This document shows, in pieces, positions 32,367-41,169 of a stretch of DNA of 45,234 nucleotides. How positions within the stretch are numbered: position 1 is the stretch's first letter; every line of letters begins with the position of its first letter. Under the pieces are notes generated by a model that was given only the letters and a program-made list of their open reading frames with translations, was not told the origin of the DNA and did not search any database. The position numbers and the translations under genes were made by a program. The stretch is from an uncultured Pseudomonadota bacterium (GTDB lineage Bacteria; Myxococcota_A; Polyangia; Nannocystales; Nannocystaceae). Location of the stretch: assembly GCA_913061055.1 (NCBI GenBank), contig CAJXVA010000016.1, positions 1-45,234 of the forward strand. The letters are read 5' to 3'.

Positions 32367-35213
32367 GTGGCCGATCTCGACGCGACTGCACCGCTGGCCG
32401 AGGCCCAGTCGCGGCCCGGTGTTCTTACGGGGACGCTGATCGGTCGCTACGTCGTGCTGGCGTCTTTGGGTGCGGGCGGCGGGGGGGAGGTCTTCGCAGC
32501 CTACGACCCGCAGTTGGACCGGAAGGTGGCCGTCAAACGTCTACGTTCCAGCGGCGACACCGAACTACTCCTGCGAGAAGCCCGGATGCTCGCGAAGCTG
32601 CGACACCCCAGCGTGGTCACGGTCTACGACGTTGGTGTCGATGACAATGGCGAGGCTTACCTGGCGATGGAACTGGTCGAGGGCAAGGACCTCGGCCACT
32701 GGCTCCGGGGTCATACCGCTGCATCCGGGCCAGAGAAGCTCGCGATGCTGAGAGCTGCGGCTCTTGGACTGCACGCCGCCCACGAGGCCGGCGTCGTGCA
32801 CGGGGACGTGAAGCCCGCAAACATTCTCGTCGGGGACGACGGTCAAGTTCTCGTCGGTGACTTTGGCGTCGCGCGACTCGTGTCGGCCCAGGAGGGTGAG
32901 GGCCGGGTGGTGGGTACGCCGCTGTACATGGCGCCCGAGCAGCACGACGGCACAGTGGCGGACGTCCGCAGTGATGTCTTCGCGTTTGCGGCGACAGTTT
33001 GGGAGACGCTGACCGGAGCGCACCCTTTTTCGAACAGCTCCGGGTCCGACGTCACGCCTGCCTCGGGAACGAGTGCGGGTGTGTTCGCCGATGCGACGGT
33101 CTCCGCCAGCGGTGCCGCCGGCCTCGTCGCGATCACCGAGGCCAAGCGGCTCGGTCCGCCACCGCTACCGGAGCCGTTGCCCGATCTTCCCCGCGCTCGC
33201 GAGCTGTTCGAATTGCTCCGTGCCGGACTGCAACCCGACGCCGCTGTGCGGCCCGATGGCATCGCACAGTTCATCGAGGTGATGACGCCCAAGGCGGGCT
33301 CGCGGTGGTGGGTGCCGGTGGTTGCCCTGGGAACCGTGGGCGGCGCGGCGGCGCTCGTCCTGGGGGGTCCACAGGAGGACACGCGATGCGCCGGGAGTTC
33401 GGATCGACTCGTCGACGTCTGGACCTCGACGCGGGCCGACGGATTGCAGGCACATTGGGAGGGGATGGGCTCCCCGTGGCAGCCCCAGGCCGCCGAGTTG
33501 CGCGGCATGCTCGACGACTATGCCCAGCGTTGGGTTCAAGCCCACCATGCCAACTGCGAGGCCACTTCGATCCTCGCCGAGCAGTCACAGGCCGACGCTG
33601 ACCTGCGCAGCCGATGCTTGCTCGATGCTCGCGCGGCGTTGCATGCGTCGGCGTCCTTGCTCGAGAATGCGGACGTTGAAGTCGCTCGGCGGTCCGACAC
33701 GCTCGCGAGCGCCCTGCCGAACCTCGACCGGTGTTCCAACGTCCGACAGATCGAGGCCCAGACTCGGATCCCCGACAGCCCGGAGCTGAGAGCGGATGTC
33801 GACGCAATCCGCGATGCGTTGCCCGCGGCTCGGGCCGAGTTGTGGGCAGCCCGATTTCCGGAGGCTCATGCTGCGATCGGGCCGCTCGTCGAGCAGGCGC
33901 GCGCGCTGGACTACGCGCCACTGATCGTTGAACTCGGCCCATCGTGGGGCGGCGTGCTGGACCGGACCGGCGACACCAGCGCTGCGTATGATGTGTGGGA
34001 GGCGTGTGTACGGGACGGTCTCGAGCTCGGCTTGCACGCGCATGCGTTCGACTGCGCGTCTCGATTGGCGGAAGTTCTGGCCCAGCGCGACTCTCGTCTC
34101 GAAGCCGCCGAAGCGTGGGCCACGGTGGCGGAGGGCCTCTCCGAGCGCCCCGATATTCGCAGTACGGCGGCCGACGATGTCATGCGGGTACGCTCCATCA
34201 TCGCGTACGAGGCGACCGACTACGCGGGGGCACTGGAGATCGATCGGGCGCTCGTCCAGCGACTGGTGCAGAACAACGGACCCAGCCACCAGCGGGTCGG
34301 CATCGCGTTGGTCAGCCAGGGTAACTCCGAGCATCGCGTCGGTGACCTGAAGGCGGCCGAGGCGACGCTCTCCCGCGCCCGCGAGATCCTCGAGGCAGAG
34401 CTCGGACCCGACCATCCGAGCACCGCTGCCGGCGTGATGGCGCTTGGCACCGTCTTGGAGTCTCGCGGTGCGAATGAAGAAGCGCTGGCCCTGATGCGAG
34501 AGGCCCAACGCAGCATGGTCGCGGCGCTCGGACCGGAGCACGAAGAACTCGCGCTTCTGCACACCAACATCGCGGTCAACCTCACGGCCCTCGGACAGTT
34601 CGAGGATGCGCTTGCCGAGTACGGCAAAGGCCTCGCCATCGTGGAGGGCCGGCATGGGCCGGGCCACGTGGAGGCGGGGCGCATTCAGATGAACGTTGGG
34701 GTTGTGGAGTTGCGACAGCAGGACTTCGAGCACGCCCGCAAGACCCTTCGCGAGGCCCTCGATATTCTCGAGGCGACGCTCCCCGAGCTGCACGAGCACC
34801 GCATCAGCTGCAAGATGAACCTCGCCCTCGCGATCGCCTCCCTCGGTGACATCGCGCAGGCCCGTCCCCTCCTCGAGGAGGTGCTCGCGGCCCGCGTGGC
34901 CACGATGCCCAAGACGCACCCTGCGATCGCAGGCATCCGCGGAAACTTGGGCCATATGTTGCTCGAGCTCGACGAAGCCGCGGAGGCGAAGGCACAGTTC
35001 GAGGCGGCGCTCGAGATCCGAGCCGCCCACCCGAGTCGCCCGAAGGACCGAGCGTTCGAGACCCTCGGACTGGCCCGGGCCGAGCACGCGCTGGGCAACA
35101 AGGCCGACGGGGTCGCGTTGGCGCAGGAGGCCATCGGATTGTGGAAGGACGCAGGGCCTGGGTATGACTCGCACCGGGCGGAGGCGGAGGAATGGCTGAA
35201 GCAGATTCGCTGA
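32367..35213 (+). CDS. transmembrane Ser/Thr kinase with TPRs and a non-RD loop
   Basis: 948 residues. The kinase domain (about 27-305) has Gly loop GAGGGGEV (35-42), Lys57, Glu71, catalytic loop HGDVKPAN (145-152), DFG (165-167) and APE (189-191). Arg in HRD is Gly, so activation-loop phosphorylation may not be the control. Catalytic Asp147, Lys149 and Asn152 are present. A Ser/Gly/Ala-rich insert (222-255) precedes the last helix. One membrane helix (about 314-333) is followed by cysteines at 341, 397, 417 and 456, matching the kinase at 2549, and then about 450 residues of TPRs (LGPDHPST, LGPEHEEL and similar). The two proteins share domain order and the WxxxxxxVW-type start of the ectodomain (CxxxxxxLVDVW). 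GTG start with an upstream TAGGCT. Confidence 0.94.
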   Translation: MADLDATAPLAEAQSRPGVLTGTLIGRYVVLASLGAGGGGEVFAAYDPQLDRKVAVKRLRSSGDTELLLREARMLAKLRHPSVVTVYDVGVDDNGEAYLAMELVEGKDLGHWLRGHTAASGPEKLAMLRAAALGLHAAHEAGVVHGDVKPANILVGDDGQVLVGDFGVARLVSAQEGEGRVVGTPLYMAPEQHDGTVADVRSDVFAFAATVWETLTGAHPFSNSSGSDVTPASGTSAGVFADATVSASGAAGLVAITEAKRLGPPPLPEPLPDLPRARELFELLRAGLQPDAAVRPDGIAQFIEVMTPKAGSRWWVPVVALGTVGGAAALVLGGPQEDTRCAGSSDRLVDVWTSTRADGLQAHWEGMGSPWQPQAAELRGMLDDYAQRWVQAHHANCEATSILAEQSQADADLRSRCLLDARAALHASASLLENADVEVARRSDTLASALPNLDRCSNVRQIEAQTRIPDSPELRADVDAIRDALPAARAELWAARFPEAHAAIGPLVEQARALDYAPLIVELGPSWGGVLDRTGDTSAAYDVWEACVRDGLELGLHAHAFDCASRLAEVLAQRDSRLEAAEAWATVAEGLSERPDIRSTAADDVMRVRSIIAYEATDYAGALEIDRALVQRLVQNNGPSHQRVGIALVSQGNSEHRVGDLKAAEATLSRAREILEAELGPDHPSTAAGVMALGTVLESRGANEEALALMREAQRSMVAALGPEHEELALLHTNIAVNLTALGQFEDALAEYGKGLAIVEGRHGPGHVEAGRIQMNVGVVELRQQDFEHARKTLREALDILEATLPELHEHRISCKMNLALAIASLGDIAQARPLLEEVLAARVATMPKTHPAIAGIRGNLGHMLLELDEAAEAKAQFEAALEIRAAHPSRPKDRAFETLGLARAEHALGNKADGVALAQEAIGLWKDAGPGYDSHRAEAEEWLKQIR

Positions 35214-35226
35214 GTTGGGGTCACGA

Positions 35227-35242
35227 GCCGCCTCGGTGCGGC
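35227..35242. terminator. weak hairpin after the TPR kinase
   Basis: GCCGC and GCGGC pair across 6 nt (35227-35242) in the 42-nt gap between convergent genes. There is no T run. Confidence 0.25.
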
Positions 35243-35255
35243 GCGAGCCGACCGC

Positions 35256-35726
35256 TCAACCCTTCGTGTGCGCAGCTTCTGCCTCGGCGTGGAGGATCTT
35301 GAGGTCGGCGACCTGATCGGATCGCATTGTCACGCCCGCGGCCGTCATTCGCTCGCGCATCGTCTTCACGGCATCGTCGATCGACTCGACGCTGCGCACC
35401 TCCCTCATACGCGCCGAGAACCAGCTGATCGCGGTGATCGCTCCTCGAAGCGCCATGCTCTGGGGCAGCACGATTCGAGCGGCGCGGCGCCCGTGCAGCG
35501 CCGGCTCCAACGACTGATCCCACTCGCCGATCGCCTTGCGTGCGAGAGGGCTGACGCTGTCGACGTGCAGTCCGTTGACGAGCTGAAACACCTGCACGTC
35601 TTCGATCTCGGCCCGGCGCAGCGCGGCCTCGACCGAGGCTGTGATCGACTTGGCGACATCGGTGTCGACCGGTCCCGCGACGAAGATGTAGACGATGGGA
35701 AACAGGCTCAGGTCGCAGTAGTGCAT
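35256..35726 (-). CDS. hypothetical protein, possibly a STAS-like fold
   Basis: 156 residues with no signal peptide or membrane helix. The order strand-helix-strand-helix (IVYIFVAGPVDTDVAKSITASVEAALRR, VQVFQLVNGLHVDSVS, RAARIVLPQSMALRGAITAI) resembles STAS or SpoIIAA-like folds, but no diagnostic motif was found and the name is only a guess. Long helices with many charged residues close the protein. ATG 35726 was chosen because GGAG lies about 8 nt upstream. It is convergent with the TPR kinase at 32367. Confidence 0.6.
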   Translation of the reverse strand: MHYCDLSLFPIVYIFVAGPVDTDVAKSITASVEAALRRAEIEDVQVFQLVNGLHVDSVSPLARKAIGEWDQSLEPALHGRRAARIVLPQSMALRGAITAISWFSARMREVRSVESIDDAVKTMRERMTAAGVTMRSDQVADLKILHAEAEAAHTKG

Positions 35727-36117
35727 GGTTGCATCGCTCCTGGGCCTCTTTGGAGTGTACTTGCATTTGGACCCTGAACGCGAGCGTTGGCGGGCGTTCC
35801 ATCGGTTCACGGCGAACCACGGCGCGCGTCAAATCGGCAAGCCGGGATGGATGTTGCCCGGGACCGTCGTGAGTTCTGAACTCGCCGACAGCGGACAGGA
35901 GCGACGGTCGGTTTCGGGCCGCAGAAAGCTCGCCGTCGAGCCCGCCTCTACGGGTTCTACGCGGATGGTGCTTCGCGACTTCCCCAGATCTTTCGCATGA
36001 GCTACAAGAAGACGGAGCGGCCGACATGCACAGCGCCAGGGGGCACACCTGGCCACCCCGAGCCGGCTGACCCGCGCGGTTCGCCGGCTTCTGTGCAGGG
36101 CTCGAAAGTGAGTCGAG
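35727..36117. other. 391-nt gap upstream of the aminotransferase
   Basis: No frame is convincing as a gene; two plus-strand frames of 70-90 codons look like chance. It contains a hairpin near the aminotransferase start: AGCCGGC (36061-36067) with GCCGGCT (36083-36089). The hairpin lies 29-57 nt before TTG 36118 and may sit in the leader. Confidence 0.4.
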
Positions 36118-37590
36118 TTGACTTCGAAACACCCCATCCTCCAGACCCTCCGTACGTCCTCGGGCCCCGCGACCACCACGGGAGTGTCCGACGACTGGAT
36201 CGACGCGTTCGCTGACGATGCCTCGCTTCGCCGCGCGTTGGCTCTGGCCGAGTCATCGTGGGCAGCGCTCACGGAGCACGAGCGAGCGCTCGTCCAGGCA
36301 CCTGAGTCCGAAGCCGCCTCGAAGCTTCAGCAGGGCTACGCCAACTTCTACTCGCCTGACTCGATCAGCCCGTTTGTGGCTCTGGCGGCGGCGGGCCCTT
36401 GGGTCATCACCGCCTACGGTGCTGTGCTGTATGAGACCGGCGGCTACGGAATGCTCGGCGGCGGACACAACCCCGAGCATGTCGAGCCCCACCTCGGCTC
36501 TCCGCAGGTGATGGCCAACGTCATGACGCCCGGCTTCGCGCAGCGACGCTTCGTCGGCGCTCTGTCCTGCGAGTGCGCGTACGGACGAGGATCGAACCCG
36601 TTCGAACGCTTCGCGTGTCTGAACTCGGGGTCCGAAGGCATGGCGCTGGCGCTGCGGCTGTGTGACATGAACGCTTTCGGGTTGACCGAGCCCGGTGGAC
36701 GCTACGAAGGTCGGACCGCATGGACCGTCTCCATGAAGGGCTCGTTCCACGGACGCACGGATCAACCGGCGCGGATCTCCGACAGCACGCGTGCCTCCTA
36801 CGCCTCCAAACTCGCCTCGTACCGAGAGCGAACCAACCGCAAGGTGGTCCCGCTCAACGACGTGGCCGCGCTGCTGGCCGTCTTCGCAGAGGCCGAGCGC
36901 AGCGGTGCTTTCATTCAAGCGGTCGCGATCGAGCCGGTTCAGGGTGAAGGAAACCCGGGGATGGCCGTGACGCGCGAGTACTACGACGCGGCCCGCAAGG
37001 CGACCGCGGAGGCCGACGCGTTCCTCATTGTCGACGCGATCCAAGCCGGGCTTCGGACCTACGGATGCCTCAGCCACATGAGTGCACCGGAGTTCTCCGA
37101 CGCTGCGGTGCCCGACATCGAAGTCTGGTCCAAGGCACTCAACGCCGGCCAATATCCGCTGAGCGTGGTGGGGATGGGCCCGCGCGCATCGGCCGTGTTC
37201 GCCCCCGGTGTCTACGGCAACACGATGACCACCAACCCGCGGGCACTCGACGTGGCGACGGCGGTGCTCGAGGGGATCGACGAAGACCTGCGCCGAAACA
37301 TCCGTGAGCGAGGCGACGAACTGGTGGAGAAGCTGGGCGCTTTGGGTTCGGAGATGCCGGGTGTGTTCGGCAAGGCCCAAGGCACGGGGTTGCTCGCGAG
37401 CATCGAAGTGGACCCCTCCATCCCGGTGGTCGCCGAAGACGGCCTCGAGCGTCGGTGTCGGGAACGGGGTCTCAACGTGATCCACGGTGGCCCCAACTCG
37501 CTGCGATTCACCCCGCACTTTGGGGTGACGTCGCGGGAGATCGACCTGATCGTCGAGCTCGTGCGCGACGCTGCGAAGTCGTTTGGGTAG
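36118..37590 (+). CDS. class III PLP-dependent aminotransferase
   Basis: 490 residues. Family features in order: NSGSE (169-173), GSFHGR (209-214), EPVQGEGN (272-279), the acidic strand VDAIQAG (305-311) with PLP-binding Asp306, and the Schiff-base Lys339 in WSKALNAG. The strand normally reads DExQTG; here Glu is Ala. The N-terminal 80 residues are longer than in core family members. It transfers an amino group between an amine or amino acid and a keto acid, but the amine cannot be named. TTG 36118 is the longest start and matches the short HPxLxxL beginning I expect for this type; GTG 36184 is an alternative. It is not in an operon, and the next gene begins 69 nt later. Confidence 0.85.
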   Translation: MTSKHPILQTLRTSSGPATTTGVSDDWIDAFADDASLRRALALAESSWAALTEHERALVQAPESEAASKLQQGYANFYSPDSISPFVALAAAGPWVITAYGAVLYETGGYGMLGGGHNPEHVEPHLGSPQVMANVMTPGFAQRRFVGALSCECAYGRGSNPFERFACLNSGSEGMALALRLCDMNAFGLTEPGGRYEGRTAWTVSMKGSFHGRTDQPARISDSTRASYASKLASYRERTNRKVVPLNDVAALLAVFAEAERSGAFIQAVAIEPVQGEGNPGMAVTREYYDAARKATAEADAFLIVDAIQAGLRTYGCLSHMSAPEFSDAAVPDIEVWSKALNAGQYPLSVVGMGPRASAVFAPGVYGNTMTTNPRALDVATAVLEGIDEDLRRNIRERGDELVEKLGALGSEMPGVFGKAQGTGLLASIEVDPSIPVVAEDGLERRCRERGLNVIHGGPNSLRFTPHFGVTSREIDLIVELVRDAAKSFG

Positions 37591-37659
37591 CGGCCTGCGG
37601 TGCCCCCCGCCTCGCCAAGACTCGGTGCTGGCGGGACACACCCATGATGCCCCCATCCC

Positions 37660-38310
37660 ATGACCTCGCCCCACCAAGACACAACGACGCCCGTCCGGGT
37701 CATTCCGCTCTACCGTCGCGGACAGTCGTTTCTCAGGGCCGCCTGGGCGATGTTCATGGTCCTGGGGGTGTTTGTGGGCTCGGCTATCTGCGCCAATGCG
37801 TTGGAGCGTGGCTGGTTGCATCGTGAGCAGGAGGATCTGTACTGGTTCGTCGGCGCGATCATCATCGGGTCGGCGGGGTCGCTTGGAACCCTTGCGTATC
37901 TCGTCCAACGTCTGATTCGCGCCCGCGTCGAGCGATGGTCGCTTCGATGGGAGAGGGCCGGAATGAGCCTCGTGTCGTCCAAGCGCGCCGCGAAGTGGGC
38001 CCATCCCCAAACGTCGCTGGGGGTGACCCTCGGTTCGTACTACGGGACCGGAACGGAGCACCAATCGGTCCATCTGATCACGCTTTGTATTGCAGGTCCG
38101 TCGGGTCCACTGCTTGTTCTGGGGTGTGACTACGCGATGGTGCCGGGGGGGGTCAGTGTACGGTCCGGTCCCGGGGAGCCCGACTATGGGATCGTGCCCC
38201 GCGACTTCCTCGATCTTCTGCGAACGTTCGCCCCCGACAAGCCGGAACTTCGCGCACACCTCGAGTCGTTTGTGGCGAAAGGGCTCGGGGCCTCGCTCCC
38301 GCTGCGGTGA
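37660..38310 (+). CDS. membrane protein, unknown
   Basis: 216 residues. Two membrane helices near the N-terminus (about 25-45 and 60-82) are followed by a soluble domain of about 130 residues with conserved-looking strands (QSVHLITLCIAGPSGPLLVLGCDY, GGVSVRSGPGEPDYGIVPRDF). The C-terminal part likely faces the cytoplasm. No family was recognised. ATG 37660 has no clear ribosome site. It ends 23 nt from the convergent vWA gene. Confidence 0.7.
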   Translation: MTSPHQDTTTPVRVIPLYRRGQSFLRAAWAMFMVLGVFVGSAICANALERGWLHREQEDLYWFVGAIIIGSAGSLGTLAYLVQRLIRARVERWSLRWERAGMSLVSSKRAAKWAHPQTSLGVTLGSYYGTGTEHQSVHLITLCIAGPSGPLLVLGCDYAMVPGGVSVRSGPGEPDYGIVPRDFLDLLRTFAPDKPELRAHLESFVAKGLGASLPLR

Positions 38311-38333
38311 CAACGACGCGTCGATGCTCGCGT

Positions 38334-40505
38334 CTACCGGCTTCGGCGACGGCGGGGTCGCCAGAAGGCCATCACGAAGAAGGGCAGGGCGAGCAGCGGC
38401 GGCAACAGTCGCAGCACCTCGACGAGAAGTCCGCCCCAGTCGAAGGGCTCCTCCTCGTCTTGGACGTCGAGGATGACGACCGCCGACGCGGGGTCGGTGT
38501 CGTCGTTGCCGTGCTCGGGGACGGAGGGCGCGGGCGTCTTGACGTGGCAGGTTAGCGAGCTGGTGTCGATCGACTCGCCGTTGAGTGCACCCGCCCTGGC
38601 GGCCAACTGCACGAACTGGTGGCGGTAGCAGTGTGGATCGGACCCCATCGAGTCCCACGCCAGAGCGACAACATCGCCGTAGGTCGTCTTGGCCTGAGCT
38701 TCGTGTCCACGCAGCTTCTGTCCCAACATCGCCACGGCGGCAGAGAACCGATAGTCGTCGGAGGACTCCGCGAGGGTACGCCCTCGGTCACTGACCGGGA
38801 CACTGATGCGCTTGCTTCGCTCGGCATCCGGATCCTTGTAGCGAAGGTTCAGCATCATCAGCGGGTCGTCGCCGGCGGCGTCGGTCGGGACAACTTCGTA
38901 CAGGGCGGTGACCGTGTGTCCGGCCCCGATCTCGCCGGCGTCCTTGGTGTCGTCGTCGAAGTCGCGATGGGCGAGGACTCGGTTCTCGTAGCCGATGAGT
39001 CGGTGCGCGGCGACCTGCTCCGGGTCGAACTGCACCTGGATCTTCACGTCCTTGGCGATCGTCTGCAGCATCGCGCCAGATTCCTCCACCAGGACCTTGC
39101 GCGCCTCGACTTCGTTGTCGAGGAAGGCGTAGTTGCCGTTCCCCTTGTCGGCGAGCTGCTCCATCATGTGGTCGTTGAAGTTGCTCCCGCCCACGCCGAG
39201 CACGGACAGGAAAATGCCCGTGTCGCGCTTGGCCTCGATCAGTTTCATCAGCCCATCGTGGCTGGTTGTGCCGACGTTGAAGTCGCCGTCGGTGGCGATC
39301 AACACCCGGTTGATGCCCCCTTTGATGAATGATCGCTTGGCGAGCTTGTATGCGAGCTGAATCCCCTGTGCTCCGTTGGTGCCGCCGCCGGATTCGAGCC
39401 GGTTGAGCGCCTCGTCGATCTTCTTGTGGTCGGCGCCCGAGGTCGGTGGGAGCACCGCTCCAGCGGCGCCGGCATACACGACCAGCGAGATGCGATCTCG
39501 ATCGTTCATCTGGGCCGCGAGCGCAGAGAGTCCCTTCTTGACCAGTCCGAGCTTGCGCGGGCTCGACATCGATCCCGAGACGTCGATGAGAAACACGAGG
39601 TTGCGAGGCGGTATCTCTCCTGCGTCGACCGTCTTCCCCTGGATTCCGATGTGGACGACGCGGTGAGACACATTCCACGGCGCGGGCGCGACCTCTGTGG
39701 TGACCGAGAACGGCGCGTCGCCGGTGGGCTCGGCGTAGTCGTAGTCGAAGTAGTTGATCATCTCCTCGGTTCGCACCGCATCCGGGGGAGGGGTCTGTCC
39801 GTGCTCGGACAGAAACCTCCGCACGTTGGCATATGCGGCCGTATCGACGTCGATCGAGAACGTCGACCTGGGATCGGCGAGCGTCTTGGTGAACTGGTTG
39901 AGCGCTACGTGGTCGTAGCGTTCCTGCTCGGAGACCGCGGCCGTGTGAAGTCCAAGACCCCCGACGCCAAAGGCCTCGCCGACCTCCGTCCCCGCCACAC
40001 CCCCCCAGACGTCCTCATTGTCGTTTCCTACGGCGAAGGCACCTCCGTACGGCGAGGCGAGGAAGTGACCCGATTCTTGCCGAATCAGCCCGTGAACCCC
40101 CGCACTCTCGGCCTGGGCACGGGAGCCAACGTTCCGCCCCATCTGGGGGGCCGCGTACTTCGGCCCTTTCATCGCGTACAGCCCAGACTTTTGCTTGGAC
40201 GTGGGCCGCCCCATCTTGCCTTCCTCGCCCTTGTGCCGATGCCCTCGACCGTCAGCCTCGTCGTCCTCGTCTTCGTCGTACCGCGTCTGGTCCACGGCGC
40301 CTGCCAACTCGGCGCCCTCGAGTTCCATCGACGCACCCCCCACGGACAAGTCGAGCCGCTCTGCGTTGAGAACGACACCTGCCGCGAGCAGTGACAGGCC
40401 GGTGAAGATCAGCAGCGGTCGGCGCCACGGTGCTGGCGGCAGCACCGTAGTCTCGGGCGATTCGGAGGTCTTGGAAGGAACACTTGGCGGGGAATTCGAA
40501 TCCAT
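38334..40505 (-). CDS. YfbK-like von Willebrand factor A protein
   Basis: 723 residues. The N-terminus has one helix (about 30-47), then a charged and Gly-rich linker to about 195 with repeated GxGG motifs. From about 196 it follows the YfbK layout: an extended N-terminal vWA-associated region (FSIDVDTAAYANVRRFL), vWA domain (about 302-480) with MIDAS DVSGS (308-312) and a later TDGD metal site, and the C-terminal domain seen after vWA in YfbK (SDRGRTLAESSDDYRFSAAVA). A hydrophobic helix near the C-terminus (about 690-712) precedes a basic tail RPRRRRSR, so both ends may be membrane-bound. GAGG lies about 8 nt before ATG 40505. The N-terminal 200 residues are longer than in plain YfbK. Confidence 0.88.
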   Translation of the reverse strand: MDSNSPPSVPSKTSESPETTVLPPAPWRRPLLIFTGLSLLAAGVVLNAERLDLSVGGASMELEGAELAGAVDQTRYDEDEDDEADGRGHRHKGEEGKMGRPTSKQKSGLYAMKGPKYAAPQMGRNVGSRAQAESAGVHGLIRQESGHFLASPYGGAFAVGNDNEDVWGGVAGTEVGEAFGVGGLGLHTAAVSEQERYDHVALNQFTKTLADPRSTFSIDVDTAAYANVRRFLSEHGQTPPPDAVRTEEMINYFDYDYAEPTGDAPFSVTTEVAPAPWNVSHRVVHIGIQGKTVDAGEIPPRNLVFLIDVSGSMSSPRKLGLVKKGLSALAAQMNDRDRISLVVYAGAAGAVLPPTSGADHKKIDEALNRLESGGGTNGAQGIQLAYKLAKRSFIKGGINRVLIATDGDFNVGTTSHDGLMKLIEAKRDTGIFLSVLGVGGSNFNDHMMEQLADKGNGNYAFLDNEVEARKVLVEESGAMLQTIAKDVKIQVQFDPEQVAAHRLIGYENRVLAHRDFDDDTKDAGEIGAGHTVTALYEVVPTDAAGDDPLMMLNLRYKDPDAERSKRISVPVSDRGRTLAESSDDYRFSAAVAMLGQKLRGHEAQAKTTYGDVVALAWDSMGSDPHCYRHQFVQLAARAGALNGESIDTSSLTCHVKTPAPSVPEHGNDDTDPASAVVILDVQDEEEPFDWGGLLVEVLRLLPPLLALPFFVMAFWRPRRRRSR

Positions 40506-40540
40506 CTGGGGTACCTCGAAGGGCAGGACAGCGATCGTGT

Positions 40541-40563
40541 GGGAAGGTTCCCGGACTTTTTTT
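40541..40563 (+). promoter_or_regulatory. short hairpin with a T tract in the divergent region
   Basis: GGGAA-GG-TTCCC (40541-40552) is followed by GGAC and seven T on the plus strand. It lies between the divergent vWA (40505) and lipoprotein (40621) starts. It may be a transcription attenuator for the plus-strand gene, or on the other strand an A tract that acts as an UP-element. The stem is short. Confidence 0.3.
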
Positions 40564-40620
40564 CGGTCGGTGTTTCCGAAGCAACCATCACCCCGCCCGT
40601 GCGTCTGTATGGGGGCGCCC

Positions 40621-41133
40621 ATGCGCCGTCCTGTCATGCACGTCCGACCGCTCCTTGTTGCTTTCTCATTTGCACTCGGCTGCAGCACGCCGGAAGTCCC
40701 GGCGCCCGAGGCTCCACATCCGCAGTCGAGGGTTGAGCATTCGGTCCCGCCCCGAACACCGCCGGATCGGCTGGCACCCAACCCTGCGGGCCTCGAGTGG
40801 TCGCTGACTGTGCAACCTTCCGAGTTCACGCTCTCCGAAATCGGACAGGTCCGTGTGGTGCTGACGGCGCGTAACGATGGAAGCGAGACCGTTTCGCCGT
40901 TCGAGTTCAGGCCGTACGACCTGAAGGTGGACGGCGAAGAGTCGATGGCGCTCTCACTCGCGTTTGGAAACGGGGTGATGGCCCCGCGGTGGTCGTCTCT
41001 TCCCGCGGGAGAATCGGCGACCGATGAGCGTATCGGCGTCGCGTTCGTGGACGCCGCTGGCACGCATGTGATCTCGGCGCATCGCGGTGAGGAACAGCTC
41101 GCCCGCGTGACGGTGACCGTTCGCGCGCGGTGA
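40621..41133 (+). CDS. small lipoprotein, unknown
   Basis: 170 residues. The signal ends at FSFALGC, with the lipidated Cys at 21. A Pro-rich linker follows, then an immunoglobulin-like beta domain of about 110 residues (LEWSLTVQPSEFTLSEIGQVRVVL, SETVSPFEFRPYDLKVDG, GTHVISAHRGEEQLARVTVTV). This looks like a fibronectin/DUF-type domain, possibly for binding in the envelope. The in-frame starts at 40609 and 40636 differ only in the length of the signal; 40621 was chosen because it gives a standard positive N-region. TATGGG at 40608 is a near match to the leaderless hexamer. Confidence 0.75.
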   Translation: MRRPVMHVRPLLVAFSFALGCSTPEVPAPEAPHPQSRVEHSVPPRTPPDRLAPNPAGLEWSLTVQPSEFTLSEIGQVRVVLTARNDGSETVSPFEFRPYDLKVDGEESMALSLAFGNGVMAPRWSSLPAGESATDERIGVAFVDAAGTHVISAHRGEEQLARVTVTVRAR

Positions 41134-41169
41134 GGAGCACTGCTTCCCCCACAGGCCCGGGGCGGCACC

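Noticed and set aside
35725-36000. A 91-codon plus-strand frame with a hydrophobic beginning
   Set aside because: It overlaps the start of the minus-strand gene, has no ribosome site, and its composition looks random after the first 15 residues.
36253-38658. Minus-strand open frame of about 800 codons across the aminotransferase and membrane gene
   Set aside because: Composition is typical of a shadow frame, and the plus strand has the full aminotransferase.
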